Assembly: GCA_021613335.1 (NCBI GenBank)
Contig: JAJTWR010000305.1
Location: 257,501-321,500 of the forward strand
Direction of reading: 5' to 3'
Origin: Whitmania pigra
Lineage: Eukaryota > Annelida > Clitellata > Hirudinida > Haemopidae
DNA: 64,000 nt
Shown here one piece after another: positions 11,732 through 24,160 of this stretch. Below the pieces are notes generated by a model, which was given only the letters and a program-made list of their open reading frames with translations, had not been told where the DNA came from and made no database searches. Every line of letters begins with the position of its first letter. Within the stretch, counting starts at the first letter, position 1. The position numbers and the translations under genes were made by a program.

Positions 11732-14700
11732 TAATAATAATAATAAGGATGATGATGATGATGATGATAATGATAATAATTTACATCGTGGCCATCTAAA
11801 ATTAGCAACAAAATGGTCACATGAATGATGACATCATGATCCAGGGTGTTGTTTGTGTTGTTTAGCAATGTTAATGTTAACTAATTTTTTGAGCAAATCT
11901 TGTTCTAAATTTATTTATTAAAAAGAAGAATCTATTTAAAGTCGAGACGGAAATAGAACAGGAAGGAAGTAAGTGAACTTTATGAAAGTGAATGACTCAA
12001 AAAACAACTCAAATAACATACAAATTTATAAATAGCAAATAACAGAATTGAATTTCAATGTCATTGTAAAGACGACAACAGCAACGACAACAGAAACAAC
12101 GACAACAGAAACAACGACAACAGAAACAACGACAACAGAAACAACGACAACAGAAACAACGACAACAGAAACAACGACAACAGAAACAACGACAACAGAA
12201 ACAACGACAACAGAAACAACGACAACAGAAACAACGACAACAGAACAACGACAACAGAAACAACGACAACAGAAACAACGACAACAGAAACAACGACAAC
12301 AGAAACAACGACAACAGAAACAACGACAACAGAAACAACGACAACAGAAACAACGACAACAGAAACAACGTGTGTGACAAGCGCCACATTACGAGCACAG
12401 GAGCGAAGGAATTCACTTGATTAATGCAGTTCTTAATATTATTTGTTGTCGTTGTTGATGTTATTATGAATCACATCATCACAATCAACAACATCAGTCC
12501 TAAAACCAAATGACATAACAACAACAACAACAACAACAACAACAGTCACGACAACCATAACAACCAAGGGACCCACCTCCACGAAGGTATCTTCTGCCCT
12601 TCCCTTGTCCTCCCTGGGCTTGTCCGTGGGGGACTTGGAGACCCCGGACTTGTCGTCGAAGTACTGCTCCAGACTGACCGGGCTGCTGAGGAGTTTCTCG
12701 AACAACTGCCTCTCGTTGGCCTCGTAAGTCTTCATCACCTGAATTGTAATTGTTGTTGTTCAGTTGGGGTAAGAACATTTGTAGTTGTAATTGTTATTGT
12801 TCAAGCACAAAAGCAGAACCAGTCAAAATGATGATGATGACCATTGCTCTCATGAGTCTTTTAAAATTGTTGTTATAATAATAACCAACAACAACAATAA
12901 TAATAATAATAATAAATAAAACAAATAATAATAATAATAATAATAAATAAAACAAATAATAATAATGACAATAAATAACATTTGCGAACCTCCGTCTTGA
13001 GCTCTTTCTCCTTGTTGAGTCTTATGCTGATCTGATCCAACCTCACCAGGATCTCATCGAGTACTGGCTTCTGGGCACATATCTGTATCACCTGACGATA
13101 CAATGATGATGATATGGTGATGATGACGATGATTGTGATGTTGATAATGGTGACATTGATGATAGTAAAAATCTCAACAACAACAACCGGCAAGTACCTC
13201 ATCTCCCTTGTGGCTCTGGAACTCGATCTTGTTGGGCAGTTGGAAGATCTTCTGGCACTGGTTGTAGAACATGTTGTAGTCGCTCGAACCCTGCACGCCA
13301 TCTGCCCTCTGGAAGAGTTCGAGTACCCTGTCTTTGTCCCTCTCGGACAGGATCTTCTGAGCCCTGGCGTGGATGTCGAGGACCTGGGAGACCATGAGGT
13401 GGTAGCCCGAGTCCATCTTGCGCACCATCCTCGGAAAGTCCTCTTCGAAGTACTTCTTGAGGGAGACGTTGGCAATGTCGATGGAGAGCAGGTACTCGTT
13501 CCGGGCTTTGAGGGCCTTCAGTTTGTTTTCTGCATACTTGGCTTGTTTCTGGAATTCAACATTTCGAACGATGTGATTTTTTTTTAATTAAAGATATTTT
13601 TAGTTTTTATTTAAATCTTGTGAATTATAAATAATAGTTATTGACTATTATATTACAAATTATTTATTATTGTAATTATTATAAATTACTTGTTAATGAC
13701 GGAAGTAATTATTGTAAATGTCTGCAGAAAACCAGGATTCCTCGATTATTAAGAAAGGCAGCTTCCATTAGTTAGTAACCCAACAATTATCACAACACAA
13801 CACACAATAAATATTAATGAAGCGACCGTTTAAAAATCTTACCAATTGCACATAAATAAAAAAATAATTGATTAATAATAAATTGGTCTAATTAAAAAAA
13901 AAGCAATTTATTTTAAAAAATCAACATCTCCTTGACACTCAACCACTGCCACTGTTACAATGAATAAATTAATAAAGTTAATAAACAACTACTCAACTAC
14001 TAACAAATAAGTTAACCAATTAATTAATAAAGTTAACAAGTCAACGACTCCTAATGAATTAACGACAAGCACCAACCCTCTCCGACTTCTTCTCGTAGTT
14101 AACGAATTTCTTGGCCAGTCCCCCACTCTGTTGGTCGACCTTGACCTTTTGACTCTGCACCCTCAGCAACTTGTTCTCGGCCACCTGGCTCTCCCCGTGG
14201 TACAACTGGTAGGTTTTCATGGCCTTGAGGGTGAGAAGGGCGGTCAGTGATGATAGTAGTAATGAAGTTGTTATAATTTAATTTTAAATAATGCACCATA
14301 ATAATAATAATAATAATAGGCTCCTAATAATAATAACTGCTATTATTTATTAACATTATTAAACTTGTTATTACCTTATTTATTAATATTATTAAGCTTG
14401 TTAACTCAAGCGAAACAACTGCTGGTATTCAATGAAATGAGAACTGAAAGCAAGGAGGTTGGCAGTCACCAGCCAAACAATAAGCGACGACACGGAAAGA
14501 ATGTATGAATGGATATATGAATGCATGAATGAATGAATTCTTTTATGTATGAATGAATGAATGAATGAATTCTTGTATGTATGAATGAATGAATGAATGA
14601 ATTCTTGTATGTATGAATGCATGAATGAATGAATTCTTGTATGTATGAATGAATGAATTCTTGCAACTATGTATGAATGAATGAATGAATGAATTCTTGT

Positions 14701-17700
14701 AACTATGTATGAATGAATGAATGAATTCTTGTAACTATGTATGAATGAATGAATGAATGGGTTCCTCAGACAATGTGCAGCATCAATTATGCACTGAGGT
14801 GCCACATAAATCTAACTTAAATGCAGGTTTTCATTGAAAATGAAGCACGACTACAAACACTTTTAATTTATTGAATGTGTTTTTCAGGTCTTACAATTTC
14901 TTATTTTCGTTAATTGTACCATAATAGAATAATAATAATAATGACAACAACAATAATATCACTAACAAAAATATCAACAATCATAATAATAATTATAAAT
15001 AAACCAATCAGTGATTTTTATAGCAATATCAAATCTCAAGGAATAACCAAATATTCACTGATGTCCCTTGATGGTAATGATGTTGTTAATTAATTAACAT
15101 AATTATTAACTATGAAGACAATTACAAATGGCCATGACTCATAGGCATACATTAAATAGCACATCATCGTGGATGCCAGCCAAACAGCTTATGAACCGGA
15201 TCTGAGAGACAAGATGCAGACTGAGCAAAAGCCATCAACTCAAGACAGGTGGTACGACCAAGTGACCTATTAACACCCCTAGTAATAATAATAATAATAA
15301 TAATTGTTACTTATTTTATTTCAACCAAAAAGATTAGTATTATTATTATTAATTGATTAATTGATAACAGTCATATCCATCACGTAATTAATTCGGGCTA
15401 ATTTCAGACAGTCTATTTATGTTAAAATATTTAATTAAAAAGACATCTACCGTGATCACTATACTCAAAATCATCATCAACATCATCATTGTGGCGGATA
15501 ATTAGTTTTATCATTAATATAACGACTATTATATCTTCTGTCCAATCAGCATTAGAACGCTTCGTCTAAACAATTGATACCAACAGGACCTCTTCATACC
15601 ATGATGATGATGATGATAATGATGACGCGATGATGATGATGATGTCTCGATGATGATGATGATCTTGCATCATCGTCGTCGTCGTCATCCTCATATGAAA
15701 GCAGGAAGTTTAGAGACAGCAGAGCAATTAATTATGAACATTTCAGTCCCAAATCCTGGTCTCAGTGAATTGAAAACCAAAGATATAAATAATGACTGCC
15801 ATCATCATAACTGTTATTACTATTATTATTATTATTATTGGTGGCCGATAATTACTGCCTGTTCTAATTTCAGTGATGCTTTGCTGTTGCAATTCTTAAA
15901 ATGTCTTTCACTATTATAATTATGACAACGATGATGATAATAGTACTTGTGGATAAAGACATTAAATGTAATCGTCGATAAAATATAATCAACATCTTAT
16001 TGTAAATATTTTGACCTCAGAAATAATAACTGATAATAATAATAATAATCATCATAAAATTAACAAAGGCAATAACAGGAATAATAACGACTATTAAATA
16101 ATTTAGACTTGCATTTGCACATCAGTAATAATAATAATAATAATAATAACAACAATAACATTATTAATAATTGTAACTCACATTTAGCACGTCAATGAGA
16201 ACCTTATTGATATCTGCATGGCAAGCAAGAGTCACATCTTTGCACTGCAAAAAAATGATAAACACATTATCATCATCATCATCACTATCATCATCATCAT
16301 CATCATCACTATCATCATCATCATCATACGTGAACTGAATATTATCACATAAATTTAATTCAATAAATATGGAATTACAATTAAATACTGTAATAATACA
16401 ATTTTAAATTGCATGCTATTCATCATCATCATCATCATCATTGCAGGAAAATATGGTAAACTGGGAAGAATGAATTTATACAAAGGATCACTGTCACCAG
16501 TAATATCAGAAAATTGGTAAATGTATAAATGGTAAATGGTAAAAGCCAAAACTCAAAGGCAGAGACATTCGTCAGTTCAACTTAGATTTCCAGAGCGGTG
16601 AGGCAAATTTGGGTTTAAAGATAAGTTTGGACTTAAGGATAAGTTGGGTTCCAAAAGTTATTGTTGTTGTTGATGATGATTATGATGATGACAACACGTA
16701 ACGTCGACATCAACATTGACCGATGTTCACAACAAATCCTTCTAATTCAGTTATTTCTTAACTAATTAGTACCCAATAAACTCACCTCATGAATATTGAT
16801 AAATTTACCTATTAACTGACTGAGAATAAAGTTGAAATACTTCGCATAATAATAATAATAATTAAGAATAAGATCGATCATCATCACCTTCCTCAACAAC
16901 AACAACAACAATGTTGGACACATCAACGAGGTGAGAACATGACCTTGACCTCAGACACAAGATAAAAATAAGACATTGGCTTGACAGACGCCCAAAGATA
17001 CCTTTAGACCTGCCTTGCTTAAGTCGTAACTATGGTTACGTGCTGTAAGTAATTATAACAATTACAAAATAACTCTTCCCAGTTAATTATTAATTAACGT
17101 GAATTATTCATAAATGTTCACACTCCAGCCTGTTATTAACACAAATTATGCACGTCAAGTTATGCACTCTACTGGCCGAGAGTACATCAATATGCAAATT
17201 TACGGTGGCGATGACATAAAAAGGATGACGACGACGACGATGGATTCCGAATTTATATATCATGAAAATTGATAAGTCTCATGGATATCACCTTGACAAC
17301 GTGATAAATATTGTACCACGAATCCACACCATCACACAACCACCAGACACCAACAGTTACGATGATGATGATGATAATGATGATGTTATTGCCAGACAGC
17401 TACAATCGCAACAACAGCAACAATCGGACTAAGTGGCGAATCGAAAGCGGACCGAGACAATTAACAAGTTGTCGTCTGTTAACAGTTGCCATGTTGCCGC
17501 TCACGGACGCGACAATGATTGTTCTGTACGCACCGACAACTTTGTATGACCGAGACTGCTTTATATCATCATCATCATCATCATCACCACCATCATCATC
17601 ATCATCACCACCACCATCATCATCATCATCATAACTGTCATCACTATCATCATCATTATCATAACTATCATCATCATCATCATCATCATCGTCTTTAATC

Positions 17701-20700
17701 CTCTCCGTTTCAAGTTTCTTATGCTAGAGAGCTGGTTTACTCTTACCTCCAGGTATCTTTGAGAGTTCCTCTTGACTATCTTCGAATATCCATCTCAACA
17801 TGGATATACGACGACGACGATTACACTTCAAACGATGATTATCCTCAAAGTCCGCTTAAAATTTTAAATGATTTTAATGATCCCAAAACTAACAAGCCTA
17901 TCCGCCGATCACTTTTCGCTGCTTGTGAGCGAGGAGATGAATCACGCTCGATGGATAGACGGATGTGTGAATGAATGGACGTGTGAATGAATGGACGTGT
18001 GAATGAATGGACGTGTGAATGAATGGACGTGTGAATGAATGGACGTGTGAATGAATGGACGTGTGAATGGATGCGGAGGATGATAAATGGACGCTCATTT
18101 GAGCACGTGTTCGTGTGTTTATGCAGGAATTTATCTCAAGAACCAGGTATCTTACTCGAGCAGGTGTGATGACGGATCATGAGGAACGACGATCATCTCT
18201 TTTATCAGCACAATCATCATCATCATCATCGCCACTTCCATTATCATTACCTACGCCCCACCAGTGACAAGTCAAAATAGCCCCGTCAATGTATCTTTAT
18301 AAAAAAAAATATTTACATGAGTTGAAGACATTAACCTATAACTGATTTAATAAATTTGATTGAACGAAATGAGTTTTATGTTTTGATGGTGCTGTTACGA
18401 CAGGGTGACAACGCCACCATCATAGGCATCATTATCATCACTACATAATCATCATTACCACTACCAACATCATCATCAGTACCACCATCATTATCACAAC
18501 TATCATCATCATCATCATCATCATCTCTCAGGTCCCATTCGCACAATCAACTGCTTCAGAGACAAAAGTGAAAGACATATTTTTTTTCTCATCCCAAAAT
18601 GTGATGAACATCGAGTTCAGCAACCTTGATGATGACGACGACGATGTTGGCAATGATGATGATGATGCCCACAATGGTGATAGCAGTAACGGTTGCGGAT
18701 GACAACGACGACGACGACGAAGCGTCAATGTTTGCGTTTGTTATCACAACTCCGTGATAATTCTTATCACCTGGAACTGATTGTACCACGTTAACAAGAA
18801 TGACCATCCGTCCCGCGTACAGGTGATGATGATGATAACACAACGACGATGATGATGATGATAACACAACGACGACGACGATGATGATAATGATGACAAC
18901 CTTCTTGTAGATCCTCTGCATGTCCTCACCAATCTCCCCCAGTCTGGCAGCTGCCAAGTTGTTGAGAACTTCACTGAGAACCGCGTGATCCTTGCTCGTC
19001 TGCTTCGTGTTCAAAACCAGTCCCTGCCAGGCCTGGTAGGTTGAGTAGCCCACCCATGATTCCCTCCTGCGATTATCAATTATTACCATTGCTGTAATGA
19101 CAATAATAATAATAATAATAATATTAATAATAATAATAATTTGTAATAAGTGATTGTTATACTAAATAAATAAATTTATGACCAATTATAAGCGCAGCAG
19201 TAAGTTTTCAGAACTGGCAGACGATTTCACTTGGAAAGAGCTTATCAAACAATCATCAAACAACGCACAACAATCACACACCAATGAGCAATGATATCAC
19301 TCCATTTTTGTTAAATCAATCAATATGCACAGATCCATTAAATCCCAATTTAAGGCTAAACAAGCATTTCATGATCCATGCACATAAGGAATGCAATCAT
19401 CTGGCATCAGTATGACCACCATGTCTTCCCTGAGAAATTGATGTTCTGGCAACTAATTTTTTGTTAACCATTAAAATATCTGAATATCTGAACGCTAAAT
19501 ATAAAACATAATAATAAGATTTGGGATTGAACAATTTCTCTATAAAATGTAAATAATGATAATATCATTAAGCAGGCATACATATTGTGCAAATCTCGTT
19601 GCATAAGGGAGGCTTGCAATAAAATAAACTGTGACGGTTACCTGACGAAAACATACAATGGATACTGACATTGATGAAACGATACAATTATAAACCTACG
19701 AAATGCATACTAACAGCAACAATACAAAGACAAACATACAATCGTACATTTTATACTAAAAGAAACAATACAAAGACAAACATACAATCGTACATTTTAT
19801 ACTAAAAGAAACAATACAAAGACAAACATACGGAACGAAACACACACATTCGACCGACTACCTTCCAGCCTGCAAAACACCTGCACGAATACGGGTCCTC
19901 GGTGCCCCTAAAAAGCAAAGCAAAAAACAATTACGTTGCCACGGTAACGCACTCCAACGACAGAGACAAAAGAGAAATTGGGGCAGATTTGGCTCTCGGT
20001 GATGGTAACGCTAGCTACTACTGATAGTAATAATTAAATAATTATAATTGTTATTATAATCATTAAAAATTGAACTTATTATTAATTGAATATTATTATT
20101 ATTATTATTATTGCTGTTGTTGTTTACTATTATTTTAATTTTAAACAATTATTATTAAACGAACGAAACGAGGACGAAGGTAAAAACAGAAAAGTCCGAA
20201 CCAACCGTGAGAAAAACTGGAACTTTTAATCAAAAAGTTATTATTTCCAGAAATAAATACTGGAAATTACCAACTCGATAATTAAATTAAATGTCACTTT
20301 TCATATTGTTGATGAACAAATTCCACGAACAAATGAATGAATTAATGAAATAAAAAATATCTTAATAAATGTGAACAATCAAGCATTATAATAAAAATTC
20401 ATGCTTGCATTATCATCATCATCATCAACTACGATGCAACCATGTCAACCAAATTGCTGCTATGTGCCTTATTTTTACCATCATTATTATGTGATCTTGA
20501 AGTTCTGTTTGAACATTTTATACATCGTTATTATTGTTATTATTATATTTGTTATAATTGGCAGAATCAATGTTTCATGTTCAAGTTCATTAATACTTAA
20601 TGTCTCAAGTTAATGTTTCTAAATTGAATTATTATATTTATAATTGATGCCTTCAACTTAATCACTTTCATGATGATAAACAAATTATCACATAACAATG

Positions 20701-23700
20701 ATAAGATGCAAACATAAACAAAGTCAAGGTAAAACTAACAATAAAAATAAGGTTGGGAAAGACAGCGAATAAACTTAACCTGAAGTATCGGTATCGGCAC
20801 ACAAAACATCGCCGATACCAATCTTTACCGATACTGCTAATACCGATATGATTATCGTTCGGGCACTAGTGATCATAGACTATTACAATTGTTGTTATCT
20901 CTTATTATTAAAAACCCAGGTCATATTAAGCTCAAGACTACATCAGCTGACGAATTAATTCATTAGTAGTTTGCTCAGCTTCCTACTGACCTCCTCTGGG
21001 TTAATCATCATTTAACCATTAAATTATTAAACCCTAACCAGTGGATTACCAATTTATTTATTCAAGTTGCACATCAACAACTAGCTTTTGAGATCCTCAA
21101 CTTTTCTCTGGCAGAGAATAAACAAGACAAGACCTTATTTTTACCATCATTATTATGTGATCTTGACTTGATCATAAGACAAGACCCAAGGCATGACTCA
21201 AGACCACCTCTTAAACAACTGTCAGTGGGTTTTTCCAGACAGACCGAAAAGCGGATGACAAAGTGAATGCAATTAATTTGTTATTACTGTCATAAAAATT
21301 TAAATTATCTTTTAGATTTGTTTGTCTTCAAATAAGGAGGAAGTGAGGAGCTAACTCACATCATCACAAGGAATCATATATTACTAGTCAGATAGCTTGC
21401 TAGGTTTGGCTGTGGATTGTTATTTGGTTTAGGATTATTATTAATAATACTTTTATTATTATCATCATCATTATTAGGTTATGAATAACCATAACTATAT
21501 AGTTTAACTCCCAATAATTAAATGATCTGCTGACTCAAATCTCAACAAGAGTTTTAAAATTAGCTCCCAATAACTACATAATAATAATAATAATTTATAC
21601 ACTTAAATTCAATGTCTAGTCATCATTAATGCTAGAAGTAGTTATCGTTGACGCCGACGTCGATGGAGCGAAACGATTTTTTTGAATGACTTTGCAGTCA
21701 TCACCATCACAATCACTATCATCATCATCATCATCTACTGACTTCTGCTTGTTGTCCTTGTGCCTGAGACTGATCTGCTTGGAAAGCTTCTCCAGGTTCC
21801 TGGCGTACTCGGACTGAACCTCGGCCTGCCTGCGGTAGTAGTCCTGCATCTCCCAAACCAGGCCCAGGAAGACCTCGAGACGATGGTCAAGGGCCTTCAA
21901 CTGCTCGACGAACTGCTGGTTGATGTCTGGAGGATATGGGTGCCATTGGTTGGATTGATGATGATGTTAATGATGGTGATGATTTTATCAATGGAAAAAA
22001 TAACATGCAGGTTAAGTAATATTCATTTAGCAATAGCCCTACTAATAATTAGTTAGCCGATAACAATCCAATCGGACGGACAAAATGCCAAGGAACCAGC
22101 CAAAGTCAGTAGCAATAACCCTGATCATGAACATCATCATCATCATAGCTACCCTAATCATTATCATCATCACAGCTTCCACCATCTGCCATATCGAGGT
22201 TAAGTCCACATGAGAAAGAAAGCTTCTTTCACACAAAAAAAGGAATTTGGTTTTTTTTACAATTTTATGGATGCCCATCCATGATTAGTAGCAGGTGGGT
22301 GGCAGTTTTGATGTCGGAGGAGATGGAAAGATGGTACGTCGGAGGAGATGGAAAGATGGTATGTCGGAGGAGATGGAAAGATGGTACGTCAGATGAAGGC
22401 ATCTGTCGATTCAATGGACGAAATGGTATTTATGAATCACACAATCAGATGTTGAATTGTTTTTAGATGTCGAGTTGTTTTTGTCGCCGTTTACGACCAG
22501 GTAGGGTTTAATTCGGTGCTTAATGATTAAGTGAATAACATCGCTAATTGTAAGCACTTTAGGTACTTTAAGGTGAAATTTAGGATTTAAAAATAATTAC
22601 AAGGCGTCTGCACTCGCAGAACTGCTAATGCTTGTCTAACTCTCATGTTTAACTAGAGTTAACATTTTAAAAAGTTGTACAAAAATTCAACAATTCAGCA
22701 AATTGGTCTTTAAGGTAATTATTAACTGAAATAACATATGGTATCATCATCGTCATCACTCTATCACCATTGTCATCATCATCATCATCATCATCATTAT
22801 TAGTATTATCCTTATTCATCACCATCATAATTATTATCCTCTTAATCATCATCATCATCATTATTAGTATTATCCTTATTCATCACCATCATTATTATTA
22901 TCCTCTTAATCATCATCATCATCATAATTATTATCCTCTTAATCATCATCATCATCATCATCATTATTATTCTCTTAATCACCCCAGCCACCAACAATGG
23001 TACATTTACGTTCCACAATTAGGAAGTTACAGGTGTTCAACAGCGGAATCCAATCATTCCAAAGAAAATGGCCTGCACGTTGTGGTGAATCAGGAAGCAT
23101 CTCGTGAGAATGAGAATTCTGCTGCAGCATCATCACCCTCACCCCCACCATCATCATCCTCTTCATCACCACATGTCTGCTTTCCACGTGTACCAGACGA
23201 GGAAAGCATCTAAATCACCCATCCTGAGATGAACTGAGTGGAAGTTGAATGTGTTGAACGGACTACTGCTGACACAACCGATGCAAAACACAAAGCAACA
23301 ACAGGAATGGAAAAACAGGCAGAAACAGCACAGCAGATGGTTTTTCCATCCTGACTAAGACAGGAACATCCATAGAACTAGTGGACCACAGCGGTTCCAT
23401 GCATGGAAAATAGAGCAGATGGAAAATAAATGTTTCCAGTTGAGGTCATTTCATTCCTCCTCCACTCTCTCTCTCTGTCATTCGGTCCGGTCCAAAACAG
23501 ATTTTGCTCCATTGAAACATCCGAATGGAAGCATTTCGTTCCAGGCAAAGCAAAAATGATGATGTCATTGATCATTAATTAATTTAGTTATAAATTAGTT
23601 GATTACTATTAATCAACATGGATCATCTTATAATTAGAATAATAATAATAATAAATTATCGTCAACACGATTGTAATACATGATAAATGATTTCGACCCA

Positions 23701-24108
23701 TTTCCATTACCATCTCACCAACATCACCATAATGAAGATGAATAAATTGTTTCAGAATCACCAATCATTTTTAAGTAACAATTTCATTCTGCATGCAATC
23801 CATCCATCACCAGCTAATCCAATACCATTCACAGACTCCGGGGTTGACTGCCATCAGCTAAGGTCATCATTTTCATCAACAACAACAGCACCATCATCAT
23901 CATCATCATCATTACCACCACCAGCATCATCATCACCATCAAGTAACATATCACCAGACAAGCATTACTCACCACAGCACCAGAAGACCATTGGTGATAT
24001 ATTGAAGATGAGTGAATAAACCAATAAAATAAGTGAGCAAAACCATCGTCATCATCATCATCACGGAGGTTAGAGGTGAAGCCATCACCACCAAGGAAAA
24101 GAAGAGAT

Positions 24109-24160
<52 letters not shown>

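Larger units (their letters stand above)
19067..21742 (-). other. SRGAP: srGAP intron 2, no gene seen
   Basis: About 2.7 kb. Holds a 48-bp direct repeat (19719-19830), AT-rich spacer, and an imperfect TATCG-rich segment near 20778-20865 resembling a decayed mobile-element end. No exon with protein-like features recognised. Confidence 0.6.

Noticed and set aside
12009..12416. TTTTE, VVVSV and LLSLF repeat proteins on both strands
   Set aside because: They arise from a 15-bp intronic minisatellite, and the frame shifts at a three-base-short unit.
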